Assembly (NCBI GenBank): GCA_012514775.1
Contig: JAAYZQ010000054.1
Span: 1 to 36,104 of the forward strand
Length of the DNA: 36,104 bases
Direction of reading: 5' to 3'
Source: Anaerolineaceae bacterium
GTDB taxonomy: Bacteria > Chloroflexota > Anaerolineae > JAAYZQ01
Translations under genes and position numbers: made by a program
Notes under the pieces: model-generated
Databases searched by the model: none
Seen by the model: only the letters and a program-made list of their open reading frames with translations
Told to the model about the DNA's origin: nothing
Shown here: piece after piece, positions 23,334 to 30,534 of the stretch
Layout of the letters: every line of letters begins with the position of its first letter
Numbering within the stretch: the first letter of the stretch is position 1

Positions 23334-24317
23334 CTATCCGTGAATGACGACCTCGGTGCCCACCGATGCCCAGGTATAGAGCCAGGCGGCGTCGGCCTTG
23401 GTCAGGTTGATGCAGCCGTGGCTCATGGGCCGGCCAAAGTTGCTGTGCCAGTAGGTGCCGTGGAGGGCATAGCCGCGGTAGAAGAACATGCTGTGCGGCA
23501 CGCCCGTCAGATAGTAGCCGGGGCCCGACATGGTGATGCTGGGGTATTTGGCATAGATGCGAAAGCGGCCGGGAGGCGTGGGGTACTGGGGCAGGCCCGT
23601 GGAGACGATCATGGCCCGCACCACGGTGTTGCCCTCGTAGGCCCGCACCGTCTGCTCGCTGAGGTCGACGTCGATCCAGCGGGTGCCGCCGGTCGATGGT
23701 GGGGTCCAACCGCCGCCACCGGTCGACGAGCCCGACACCCGCAGCCTCTGCCCGACATAGATCAGGTTGGGGTTGCCCAGGCCGTTGGCCGCGACGAGGG
23801 CCGAGACGCTGGTGCCATAGCGCCGGGCGATGCTCGCCAGCGTCTCGCCGCGCTGCACGACGTGGATGCCGCCGCTCGACGGGGCGGACGTTCCGCCGCC
23901 ACCGGCCGACGAGCCCGACACCCGCAGCCTCTGCCCGACATAGATCAGGTTGGGGTTGCTCAGACCGTTGGCCGCGGCCAGGGCCGAGGCCGTGGTGCCA
24001 TAGCGCCGGGCGATGCTGTACAGCGTCTCGCCGTAGCCGACGACGTGCACCCCGCCGCCCGACGCGGCCGGCGCGCCGCCCCCGGGGATGGACAGGCGCT
24101 GGCCGACCCAGACAAAGTTGGCGTTGCGTAGCCCGTTGGCCTGCACAAAGGCCTGTACTGTCGTGCCGTAGCGAGCGGCAATGCTCGAGAGGGTTTCTCC
24201 GCGCTGGACCACGTGCACCTGCCCCTGGGCAGCGGCGGCCGGCGGCAGGAGCAACAGGCAGGCGATCAGGGCGATGGCGGTGGCGAGCCGGGCTCGCGTA
24301 CTCGTGTTGGTCCTCAT
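23334..24317 (-). CDS. L,D-transpeptidase with three LysM domains
   Basis: A 327-aa exported peptidoglycan enzyme. It has a signal peptide (1-31). Three LysM repeats lie at about 34-77, 90-133 and 151-194, each with the HVV-x(2-3)-GETL and YVGQRL pattern and separated by Gly/Ser linkers. The YkuD domain covers about 213-326, with the catalytic motif SHGCINL giving H300 and C302. LysM holds it on peptidoglycan, while YkuD would form 3-3 cross-links or attach proteins. Repeats 2 and 3 are nearly identical to each other, so they probably arose by recent duplication. ATG 24317 has GGAGATT upstream. It has its own promoter and a folded leader. Confidence 0.95.
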   Translation of the reverse strand: MRTNTSTRARLATAIALIACLLLLPPAAAAQGQVHVVQRGETLSSIAARYGTTVQAFVQANGLRNANFVWVGQRLSIPGGGAPAASGGGVHVVGYGETLYSIARRYGTTASALAAANGLSNPNLIYVGQRLRVSGSSAGGGGTSAPSSGGIHVVQRGETLASIARRYGTSVSALVAANGLGNPNLIYVGQRLRVSGSSTGGGGWTPPSTGGTRWIDVDLSEQTVRAYEGNTVVRAMIVSTGLPQYPTPPGRFRIYAKYPSITMSGPGYYLTGVPHSMFFYRGYALHGTYWHSNFGRPMSHGCINLTKADAAWLYTWASVGTEVVIHG

Positions 24318-24323
24318 GCTGCA

Positions 24324-24372
24324 ATCTCCTCTAGAGGTCAGGAGACCTGGCAGGTGGGTCCTGTCAGGTCTC
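24324..24372 (-). promoter_or_regulatory. Structured leader that can cover the ribosome site
   Basis: In the minus-strand RNA, a 13-position hairpin (GAGACCTGACAGG with CCTGCCAGGTCTC, 24372-24342) is followed by a short palindrome CCTCTAGAGG whose right arm contains part of the AGAGGAG ribosome site. AGGTC/GACCT can also pair in a competing way. No known riboswitch class was recognised. Confidence 0.45.
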
Positions 24373-24419
24373 TATGCCGGAATGAGCGGCGACGTGCGGC
24401 TGCGATGTCGATTGCGGCA

Positions 24420-24448
24420 AGTATACCTCAAAGCGGCCAAAAAGTCAA
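24420..24448 (-). promoter_or_regulatory. Sigma-70 promoter of the L,D-transpeptidase gene
   Basis: Minus strand TTGACT (24448-24443), 17-bp spacer, TATACT (24425-24420). Predicted leader of about 95 bases. Confidence 0.82.
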
Positions 24449-24517
24449 CATAAGGGTTCTACTCGCGATGCTTCTTTTCGGCGGGTCGCGCTCCGGCGCA
24501 GGGCGGGACGGGGGCCA

Positions 24518-24961
24518 TTACTCCCCCATGTCTCCGGCGTTGCGGGGCAGGCAGACGAGGGCGCCTGCCAGGGTAAAGAACAACTGGCGTACGTGCTCGA
24601 AGGCCTGTTCCTCGGGCCAGCTCATCTCCCGGGCCAGGCGCCTGGCGGCGCTGTCGATGGTACGGTGCCCGTCCAGGAGGTTCAGGGCCAGGACGTTCTC
24701 CTTGGAGGCCGGGGCCAGGTCGAGGACGACGCCGCTCTCTCGTCCGCGGGCCACCAGGCGGTCCCCCTCGACGTGCAGGGCCCAGCCCGGCTGGACCTCG
24801 GGCACGAGGCGGGCAAGCCCCTCGGCCGGCAGTTCCTGGAGGGCGGCCAGGGAGAAGGAGGGTGTGCCGCGCAGAGAGGCCGTGGCCTGGCGGGCCTCGA
24901 CGAGCAGAGCCCGGAAAAAGGCGCGCCGAGTCAGGCGGGGGTCGTGGGGCCTGTCACTCAC
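24518..24961 (-). CDS. PqqD-like (RRE-type) small protein
   Basis: A 147-aa soluble protein. Residues about 45-142 follow the PqqD pattern: three short strands (VQPGWALHV, DRLVARG, GVVLDLAP), then LNLLDGHRTIDSAA and a helical wing ending FTLAGALVCLP. PqqD-type domains (RiPP recognition elements) bind leader peptides and hand them to radical SAM enzymes. The N-terminal 40 residues are a basic helix (RLTRRAFFRALL). The start is GTG 24961-24959, which overlaps the stop of the small gene upstream as GTGA, so translation is coupled; AGAGGA lies 6 bases before it. No radical SAM or other maturation enzyme is in the window. PqqD-like is a fold-level resemblance by eye. Confidence 0.62.
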   Translation of the reverse strand: MSDRPHDPRLTRRAFFRALLVEARQATASLRGTPSFSLAALQELPAEGLARLVPEVQPGWALHVEGDRLVARGRESGVVLDLAPASKENVLALNLLDGHRTIDSAARRLAREMSWPEEQAFEHVRQLFFTLAGALVCLPRNAGDMGE

Positions 24962-25137
24962 CTCCCGTCCTCTCTCCCTCCGTTGCCGCCCCGCCACGCA
25001 CCGTAGCAGCTCCAAGACATCTCCCTGCCAGGCAGTGGTGCGTAGACCAGGTACCGGTCCAGAACCGGCAGGGCATACAGTTCCGCCAACAAGACGTTTG
25101 CACGTGGCCCCGGCCAGGCGACTACACGGGGGGCCAA
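24958..25137 (-). CDS. 59-aa small protein coupled to the PqqD-like gene
   Basis: A short gene with all expression signals: promoter TTGACT-17-TAAGAT (25183-25155), AAGGAG at 25149-25144, six bases, then TTG at 25137-25135, and 59 codons ending TGA that overlap the next start as GTGA. The N-terminal two thirds hold AELYALPVLDRYLVYAPLPG (residues 18-37), rich in aromatic and hydrophobic residues. The C-terminal third is Gly/Arg/Trp-rich with one Cys (WSCYGAW, 42-48, then GGNGG). Two readings are possible: a RiPP-like precursor whose leader binds the PqqD-like partner, or a truncated N terminus of a radical SAM maturase, which can begin with a similar RYLVYAPL segment. I cannot decide. Confidence 0.55.
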   Translation of the reverse strand: MAPRVVAWPGPRANVLLAELYALPVLDRYLVYAPLPGREMSWSCYGAWRGGNGGREDGR

Positions 25138-25154
25138 TCCCCTCTCCTTGGCTC

Positions 25155-25183
25155 ATCTTACCACACCTTGTCGGCCAAGTCAA
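25155..25183 (-). promoter_or_regulatory. Sigma-70 promoter of the small gene and PqqD-like gene
   Basis: Minus strand TTGACT (25183-25178), 17-bp spacer, TAAGAT (25160-25155). The start would be near 25148, leaving a very short leader with the ribosome site at its 5' end. It is divergent from the metal-regulator promoter at 25238. Confidence 0.75.
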
Positions 25184-25237
25184 CAAGCCGCCGCGGGCGA
25201 TTGAGCTGTTTTCTTATACGGCCTTAACGCCCGGCCC

Positions 25238-25266
25238 TTGACAGACGGTGGTCCCTTTGCTATAAT
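25238..25266 (+). promoter_or_regulatory. Perfect-consensus promoter of the metal operon
   Basis: TTGACA (25238-25243), 17-bp spacer, TATAAT (25261-25266), both hexamers exact. It drives the DtxR-family gene at 25296 and probably the SBP, ATPase and permeases behind it. Confidence 0.9.
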
Positions 25267-25283
25267 TTAGGCGTGACTAAATT
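25264..25283 (+). promoter_or_regulatory. Palindromic operator for the DtxR-family regulator
   Basis: A perfect 7-bp inverted repeat AATTTAG-gcgtga-CTAAATT that overlaps the -10 box and the start site. Bound repressor would block polymerase. Its position before a DtxR-family gene and its TTAG/CTAA core, as in DtxR-class operators, suggest autoregulation by metal. Confidence 0.72.
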
Positions 25284-25295
25284 TAAGGATGAACA

Positions 25296-25964
25296 ATGGA
25301 AAGCATATCCGTCCAGGACTATTTACAGATGATCTACCGCCTCCAGGAGGAGCAGGTGCGGGTGTCGACGTCCGCCCTGGCGGGCCGGCTGGGCGTGGCG
25401 CCCGCGTCGGTCACGGGCATGATCCGCAAGCTGCACCGCGACGGCCTGGTGGAGTATGCGCGCTACCGGGGCGTGGTGCTCACCGCCGAGGGCCAGAACG
25501 CGGCGCTGCGGGTGTTACGCCGGCACCGTCTCTGGGAGCTGTTCCTGACAGAGGTCCTGGGCCTGTCGTGGGATGAGGTGCACGTCGAGGCCCATCGCCT
25601 GGAGCACGCCACCTCCGAGCGGGTGGCCGAGCGGCTGGCAGCCTTTATGCAGCAGCCGGAAGCCGACCCCCACGGCCAGCCCATCCCGGCCGGCGACGGG
25701 CAGTTCCCGACCCGCGAGACGGTCGCCCTGCTGGACGCGGAGGTGGGGCGCAGCGTGCGGGTGGTGGAGGTGCCCGACGGCGACGCCGCCCTGCTGCGCC
25801 GCCTGGCCGATTGGCGCCTGGTGCCCGGCGCCAGCGTGACCCTGCTGGAGCGGGACGAGGCGTCCGGCGCCGTCCGGGTGCAGGCCGGGGGCAAGAACAG
25901 GCGCCTGGAAGAGGGGCTGGCGGCCAGCGTGCAGGTGACGTCCGGAGATCCCGGCGAGGAATGA
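25296..25964 (+). CDS. DtxR-family metal-dependent repressor (MntR/TroR-like)
   Basis: A 222-aa regulator with a winged helix (1 to about 65, VSTSALAGRLGVAPASVTGMIRKL), dimerisation and metal domain (about 70-140) and a FeoA/SH3-like C-terminal domain (about 145-215). Candidate metal ligands are D8, H77, E98, H100, E103 and H104. D8 is as in MntR (Met in DtxR). The position that is Cys102 in DtxR and Glu99 in MntR is His100 here, and MntR Glu11 is Gln11, so metal preference is not clear from sequence. ATG 25296 follows AAGGA. It heads the SBP-ATPase-permease operon, 39 bases before the SBP gene. Likely Mn- or Fe-responsive and self-regulated through 25264-25283. Confidence 0.93.
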   Translation: MESISVQDYLQMIYRLQEEQVRVSTSALAGRLGVAPASVTGMIRKLHRDGLVEYARYRGVVLTAEGQNAALRVLRRHRLWELFLTEVLGLSWDEVHVEAHRLEHATSERVAERLAAFMQQPEADPHGQPIPAGDGQFPTRETVALLDAEVGRSVRVVEVPDGDAALLRRLADWRLVPGASVTLLERDEASGAVRVQAGGKNRRLEEGLAASVQVTSGDPGEE

Positions 25965-26003
25965 GATCTACTGCCCGTCCCCCCGGGCAGCCACGAGGAA
26001 GCC

Positions 26004-26957
26004 ATGATCAGAACCCGAGTTCGAAGCGTCATCCTGCTCGCCCTGGCCGCGCTCTTCCTGGCCGGCTGCGGACGTCCCCCGGGCCACCTGGGCGACGTTG
26101 CCGGGCGCCAGATCCAGGCCGTGGCCACGGTGGGCATGATCGCCGACATCGTCCAGCGCGTCGGAGGCGAGCGGGTGGCCGTCGAGGGGTTGATGGGGCC
26201 CGGCATCGACCCCCACAGCTACAAGGCCAGCGAGGGTGACGTCATTGCCCTGGCCGAGGCCGACGTTGTCTTTTACAACGGCCTGCACCTGGAGGCCAAA
26301 ATGGCCGAGGTCTTTCAGAAGATGGGTGGCGCCATCGTGACCGTGGCCGTCACCGACGGCATCCCCCGGGACAGGCTGCTGACGCCGCCCGAGTTCGAGG
26401 GCCAGTACGACCCCCACGTCTGGTTCGACGTCACCCTGTGGCAGTACGCCGTCGAAGCGGTGCGCGACGCCCTGGTCGAGATCGATCCGGGCCACGCGGA
26501 CGGCTACGAGGCCCGCGCCCGCGAGACGCTGGCCGAGCTGGCCGAGCTGCACCGCTACGTGCTGGCCCAGGCGGCGCGCCTGCCCGCAGATCAGCGCGTG
26601 CTGGTGACGGCCCACGACGCCTTTAACTACTTTGGGCGGGCCTATGGCTTTGAGGTGCGCGGGCTGCAGGGCATCAGCACCGCCACCGAGGCGGGCATCG
26701 GCGACGTGCAAGACCTGGCGGACTTTATCGCGGAACGGCGCATCGGCGCCATATTCGTCGAATCCAGCGTGCCGGTGCGAAACGTCGAAGCCCTGCAAGA
26801 GGCTGTGCGTGCCCGGGGATTCCAGGTGCGCATCGGGGGCGAGCTATTTTCCGACGCCATGGGCGACGCGGGCAGCCCCGAGGGCACCTACCCCGGCATG
26901 GTGCGGCACAACGTCGATACGATCGTGACGGCCCTGTTGGCGCCGGCGGACGACTAG
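26004..26957 (+). CDS. troA: TroA-like metal ABC transporter substrate-binding lipoprotein
   Basis: A 317-aa cluster A-I (cluster 9) solute-binding lipoprotein that delivers Mn, Zn or Fe to its ABC transporter. Signal peptide with lipobox LAGC, lipidation at C22. Likely metal ligands are H71 (DPHSY), H138 (DPHVWFD), H204 (AHDAFNYF) and D284 (LFSDAMG), the same set as in Treponema TroA. The GLQGIST and SPEGTY segments are also TroA-like. It has no His-rich loop, unlike the second SBP at 30531. ATG 26004 follows GAGGAA. It is followed 25 bases later by the ATPase gene. The gene order regulator-SBP-ATPase-permease-permease parallels the tro operon with the regulator moved to the front. Confidence 0.92.
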   Translation: MIRTRVRSVILLALAALFLAGCGRPPGHLGDVAGRQIQAVATVGMIADIVQRVGGERVAVEGLMGPGIDPHSYKASEGDVIALAEADVVFYNGLHLEAKMAEVFQKMGGAIVTVAVTDGIPRDRLLTPPEFEGQYDPHVWFDVTLWQYAVEAVRDALVEIDPGHADGYEARARETLAELAELHRYVLAQAARLPADQRVLVTAHDAFNYFGRAYGFEVRGLQGISTATEAGIGDVQDLADFIAERRIGAIFVESSVPVRNVEALQEAVRARGFQVRIGGELFSDAMGDAGSPEGTYPGMVRHNVDTIVTALLAPADD

Positions 26958-26982
26958 GGCGCGGCGGGCTTCGGAGGAACCG

Positions 26983-27738
26983 ATGAACGGAAACCACCAG
27001 AACGGAAACAACCTGGCAGTCGAGGTCACGGACCTGACCGTGGCCTATCGGGAGCAGCCCGTGCTGTGGGACGTGGACCTGGAGGTGCCCGAGGGCGTGC
27101 TGATGGGCGTCCTGGGCCCCAACGGCGCGGGCAAGAGCACGCTCGTCAAGACGATCCTGGGCCTCATCCGGCCCGCGGCGGGCAAGGTGCGCATCTACGG
27201 CCGGCCCTACGGCGAGCAGCGGCGGCTGGTGGGCTATGTGCCCCAGCGCGGCAGCGTCGACTGGGACTTTCCGACCAATGCCCTGGACGTCGTGACCATG
27301 GGGCTGTACGGCAAGCTGGGCTGGGTGCGCCGGCCGGGCCGCGAAGAGCGGGCGCTGGCCATGGAGGGCCTGGAGAAGGTCGGCCTGGCCGACCTGGCCG
27401 GGCGGCAGATCAGTCAGCTCTCGGGCGGGCAGCAGCAGCGCGTCTTCCTGGCGCGGGCCCTGGTGCAGGACGCCCAGGTATATTTCATGGACGAGCCCTT
27501 TGCCGGCGTCGACGCCACCACGGAGCGGGCCATCATCGATCTGCTCCGCGACCTGCGCTCGGCGGGCAAGACGGTGGTCGTCGTCCACCACGACCTCCAG
27601 ACCCTGGAGGAGTACTTTGACTGGGCGACGTTCCTGAACGTGCGCCGTATCGCCAGCGGCCCGGTGCGCGAGGTCTTTACGGAAGAGAACCTGCGCAAGG
27701 CCTACGGCGGCCGCATTGCCTTCCTGGGCAAGAACTGA
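26983..27738 (+). CDS. troB: Metal ABC transporter ATPase (TroB-like)
   Basis: A 251-aa ABC ATPase. Walker A GPNGAGKS (45-52), Q-loop [12 protein letters not shown] (86-97, typical of Mn/Zn/Fe importers), signature LSGGQ (146-150), Walker B VYFMDEP (166-172) and H-loop HHDL (202-205). It powers uptake through the two permeases that follow. ATG 26983 follows GGAGG. There is a 25-base gap from troA and 35 bases to the first permease, so one operon. Confidence 0.93.
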   Translation: MNGNHQNGNNLAVEVTDLTVAYREQPVLWDVDLEVPEGVLMGVLGPNGAGKSTLVKTILGLIRPAAGKVRIYGRPYGEQRRLVGYVPQRGSVDWDFPTNALDVVTMGLYGKLGWVRRPGREERALAMEGLEKVGLADLAGRQISQLSGGQQQRVFLARALVQDAQVYFMDEPFAGVDATTERAIIDLLRDLRSAGKTVVVVHHDLQTLEEYFDWATFLNVRRIASGPVREVFTEENLRKAYGGRIAFLGKN

Positions 27739-27773
27739 CGGCGCCGAGCTTGTGGATGTGACGAGGAACAGGC

Positions 27774-28892
27774 ATGGATCTGGCACAGATTTTATACGAT
27801 CTATTCTTTGACTACACGTTGCGCACGGTGGCCCTTGGCTCGGCGGTGTTGGGCCTGGTCGGCGGCGTGCTGGGCGCCTTTGCCGTGCTGCGCCAGCAGA
27901 GCCTCCTGGGCGATGCCATCTCCCACGCCGCCTTGCCCGGCGTGGCCCTGGCCTTTTTGCTGACCAGCTCCAGGGCGCCCCTGGTGCTCGTCCTGGGAGC
28001 GGCGGTGGCCGGCTGGCTGGGCACGCTGGCTGTGCTCCTGGTGATGCGCCACACGCGCATCAAGGAGGATGCGGCCCTGGGCATCGTGCTGTCCGTCTTT
28101 TTCGGCTTTGGCCTGCTGCTGTTGACCTTTCTCCAGAAGCGGCCCGACGCCCGGCAGGCCGGACTGGACCGCTTTCTCTTCGGGCAGGCGGCCACGCTGA
28201 TCCAGCGGGACGTGGCAACCATGGCGGTCCTGGGGGCCATCGCCCTGGCCGTGGTTTTCGTGTTGTGGAAAGAGTTCAAGCTGCTGAGTTTTGATCCCGA
28301 CTTTGCCGCCAGCCTGGGCTTTCCCAGCGGCCGGCTGAGCGTCCTGCTCACGTCGCTCATCGTGGTGGCCATCGTCGTCGGCCTGCAGACCGTGGGCGTG
28401 GTGCTCATGAGCGCCATGATCGTCGCCCCGGCGGCGGCCGCCCGGCAGTGGACCGAGCGGCTGCACGTCATGGTTCTCCTGTCCGGCGCTTTTGGCGCAG
28501 TGGTGGGCCTCCTGGGCGCCCTGACCAGTAGCTTTGTGCAGCGGCTGCCCACGGGTCCGACCATCGTCTTGTACATGAGCGCCATCGTCCTGCTGTCGTT
28601 GCTCTTTGCCCCCGAGCGCGACATCGTGGCCCGCATGCGGCGGCGGGCGCGCCAGCGCTGGCAGTTTGCCGCCGAGGCGCTGGCGGTGCACCTGCTGAAC
28701 CACGAGGGCAAGGCCGGCGAGCGGGAAGAGAGCGCCCTGGGCCACATGCGCGCCCACATGCGCTGGGACGAGGAGCGCACGCGTCGCGTCGTCCGTTGGG
28801 CAGTGAGCCATGACCTGATCCAGCGCACCAACGGCCACCTGGAGCTGACGGATCATGGCCGCGACGTGGCGCGGAAAGTGATGGTGAGATAA
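27774..28892 (+). CDS. troC: Metal ABC permease with C-terminal winged-helix extension (TroC-like)
   Basis: A 372-aa ABC-3 family permease. Residues 1-280 form the usual bundle of about eight membrane helices, with the family motifs SLLGDAISHAALPG (43-56) and QTVGVVLMSAMIVAP (205-219). After a basic linker (RMRRRARQR, 287-295) comes a soluble domain (about 296-372). It has a winged-helix pattern: helices, a small GHLELTD wing and the closing GRDVARKVM helix. Histidines H306 and H310 (HLLNH) and H324 and H328 (HMRAH) are kept in the paralogous permease. ABC-3 permeases are normally about 280-300 aa, as is ZnuB here, so the extension is an addition that may sense metal or contact the regulator. 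ATG 27774 follows GAGGAA. Confidence 0.9.
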   Translation: MDLAQILYDLFFDYTLRTVALGSAVLGLVGGVLGAFAVLRQQSLLGDAISHAALPGVALAFLLTSSRAPLVLVLGAAVAGWLGTLAVLLVMRHTRIKEDAALGIVLSVFFGFGLLLLTFLQKRPDARQAGLDRFLFGQAATLIQRDVATMAVLGAIALAVVFVLWKEFKLLSFDPDFAASLGFPSGRLSVLLTSLIVVAIVVGLQTVGVVLMSAMIVAPAAAARQWTERLHVMVLLSGAFGAVVGLLGALTSSFVQRLPTGPTIVLYMSAIVLLSLLFAPERDIVARMRRRARQRWQFAAEALAVHLLNHEGKAGEREESALGHMRAHMRWDEERTRRVVRWAVSHDLIQRTNGHLELTDHGRDVARKVMVR

Positions 28893-28893
28893 G

Positions 28894-30006
28894 ATGTCAC
28901 AGCCACAGATCGAGATCATGCTCATTGCCGCCGTCGTGGCGGCGAGCTGCGCCCTGGTGGGCACCTTCCTGGTGCTGCGGCGCATGTCGCTCATGAGCGA
29001 CGCCATCAGCCACGCCATCCTGTTGGGCATCGTCCTCATGTTCTTCCTGGTGGAGAGCACCGCCTCGCTGCCCATGATCGTCGCCGCCACCCTGACGGGG
29101 GTCCTGACGGTGACGCTGGTGGAGGCGCTGCACCGCACTCGCCTGGTCAAGGCCGACGCGGCCATCGGCCTCGTCTTCCCGGCCATGTTCGCCCTGGGCG
29201 TCATCCTCATCAGCCGCTACGCGGCCAACGTCCACCTGGACACCGACGCCGTCCTCCTGGGTGAGATTGCCTTCGCGCCGTTCGATCGCCTGGTGGTGGC
29301 CGGCAGCGACCTGGGGCCGCGGGCCCTGTGGCTGGCCGGCGGCATCGGCCTGGTCAACCTGCTGTTCATCGTCGTCTTTTTCAAGGAGCTGAAACTGGCG
29401 ACCTTTGACGCCGGGCTGGCCGCCGCCCTGGGCTTTTCGCCGGCGGTCGTCCACTATGCCCTCATGACCCTCGTCTCGGTGACGGCCGTGGGCTCGTTCG
29501 AGGCCGTGGGCTCGGTGCTGGTCGTGGCGCTCATGATCGCCCCGCCGGCCACCGCCTACCTGCTCACCGACCGGCTGCCGGTGATGCTGCTGCTGTCCGT
29601 GGCCCTGGGCGCCGGGGCCGCCGTGGCCGGCTACCTGGTGGCCCGCTGGCTCGACGCCTCCATCGCGGGCAGCATGGCGACCATGACGGGCGTGCTCTTT
29701 GCCCTGGCGCTCCTCTTTGCGCCCGGGCGGGGCCTCGTCGCCCAGTGGCTCCTGCGCCGGCGGCAGCGCTGGCAGTTTGCCGGCGAGATGCTCCTGGTGC
29801 ACCTCTCCCACCACGAAGGCACGCCCCAGGAGGCGGCCGAGTGCTCGCTGGAGCACCTGACGCGCCACATGCGCTGGAACCCGGCCTTTGGACAGCGGGT
29901 GGCCCGCCACGTGACGCGCGAGGGCCTGGCCAGGCAGGCGGAAGGGGCCTACCTGACCCTCACCGATCGGGGACGCGACGTGGCCCGGCAGGTCATGCTC
30001 CGCTAA
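28894..30006 (+). CDS. troD: Metal ABC permease with C-terminal winged-helix extension (TroD-like)
   Basis: A 370-aa paralogue of the preceding permease, starting one base after its stop (TAA G ATG), so translation is coupled. The membrane part is residues 1-278 with SLMSDAISHAILLG (32-45) and FEAVGSVLVVALMIAPP (202-218). The C-terminal domain (about 291-370) repeats the pattern RQRWQFA, VHLSHHEG, SLEHLTRHMRW, LTDRGRDVARQVM. H303, H307, H321 and H325 align with the four histidines of TroC; H306 is extra. Two different permeases suggest a TroC-TroD heterodimer. It is the last gene of the operon; the zur promoter follows 14 bases after the stop. Confidence 0.9.
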   Translation: MSQPQIEIMLIAAVVAASCALVGTFLVLRRMSLMSDAISHAILLGIVLMFFLVESTASLPMIVAATLTGVLTVTLVEALHRTRLVKADAAIGLVFPAMFALGVILISRYAANVHLDTDAVLLGEIAFAPFDRLVVAGSDLGPRALWLAGGIGLVNLLFIVVFFKELKLATFDAGLAAALGFSPAVVHYALMTLVSVTAVGSFEAVGSVLVVALMIAPPATAYLLTDRLPVMLLLSVALGAGAAVAGYLVARWLDASIAGSMATMTGVLFALALLFAPGRGLVAQWLLRRRQRWQFAGEMLLVHLSHHEGTPQEAAECSLEHLTRHMRWNPAFGQRVARHVTREGLARQAEGAYLTLTDRGRDVARQVMLR

Positions 30007-30020
30007 CCCCCACCGAGCTG

Positions 30021-30049
30021 TTGACAGCGCGGCCCACTTGAGCTATACT
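30021..30049 (+). promoter_or_regulatory. Sigma-70 promoter of the zur-znu operon
   Basis: TTGACA (30021-30026), 17-bp spacer, TATACT (30044-30049). Between it and the ATG at 30082 lies an AT-rich imperfect palindrome TAATGA...TCAATTA (30061-30082), a possible Fur/Zur-family site. Confidence 0.85.
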
Positions 30050-30060
30050 GCCCTCATCCT

Positions 30061-30082
30061 TAATGACAAGGTTTTTCAATTA
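30061..30082 (+). promoter_or_regulatory. Possible Zur operator
   Basis: An imperfect inverted repeat with arms TAATGA and TCAATTA, in the short leader between promoter and zur start. AT-rich arms of this kind occur in Fur-family boxes, but the centre is not symmetric, so the call is tentative. Confidence 0.35.
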
Positions 30083-30534
30083 TGCTTTCGGAAGAGAGAC
30101 TGCTCTGGCAGTTGAGCCAGGCCGGCTATCGGGTCACGCGGCCGCGGCGGGCCGTGATCCGCGCCCTCCTGCAAGATGGCAGCTATGCCAGCCCGGCCGA
30201 GGTCTGGGAGCGGGCCCGCGCCCACTGCCCCACGGTGGGGCTCGTGACGGTCTATCGCACCCTCGACCTGCTGGCGGGTATGGGCTTTGTGCGGCGCATC
30301 CACGCCGACGACGGCTGCCATGGCTACGCGGCCGCCGAGCACGGCCATCGCCATCACCTGGTGTGCCGGGTGTGCGGCGCTACCGTCGAGTTCGAGGGCT
30401 GTGACCTGTCCCGGTTCCTGGCCCAGGTCGGGCGCGACACCGGATATATCGTCGAGGATCACCTGCTGGAGCTGGTGGGCCTGTGCGCGGCCTGCCGCCC
30501 GCAGGGGCCGGACAACAAGGGGGAAGGGAAATGA
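30082..30534 (+). CDS. zur: Fur-family regulator, Zur-like
   Basis: A 150-aa Fur-family repressor. It has a winged helix (about 5-75, TVGLVTVYRTLDLLAGMG) and a dimer domain. Structural zinc Cys pairs are C95/C98 (CRVC) and C135/C138 (CAAC). The sensor region has C79 followed by an H-x-H-x-H-H cluster (87-92) and E105. A cysteine in the regulatory site together with the His cluster is typical of Zur rather than Fur. ATG 30082 has only a weak AAGG upstream. Its stop overlaps the znuA start as ATGA, so it is translationally tied to the transporter it probably controls. Confidence 0.85.
   Translation: MLSEERLLWQLSQAGYRVTRPRRAVIRALLQDGSYASPAEVWERARAHCPTVGLVTVYRTLDLLAGMGFVRRIHADDGCHGYAAAEHGHRHHLVCRVCGATVEFEGCDLSRFLAQVGRDTGYIVEDHLLELVGLCAACRPQGPDNKGEGK

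Noticed and set aside
23696..24250. Repeats suggesting a CRISPR or tandem DNA repeat
   Set aside because: The repetition is the three LysM domains inside the L,D-transpeptidase gene.
22582..24324. A 580-codon open frame on the minus strand
   Set aside because: It is a frame-shifted shadow over the LysE-type and L,D-transpeptidase genes; both real genes have signal or membrane segments, catalytic motifs and ribosome sites.
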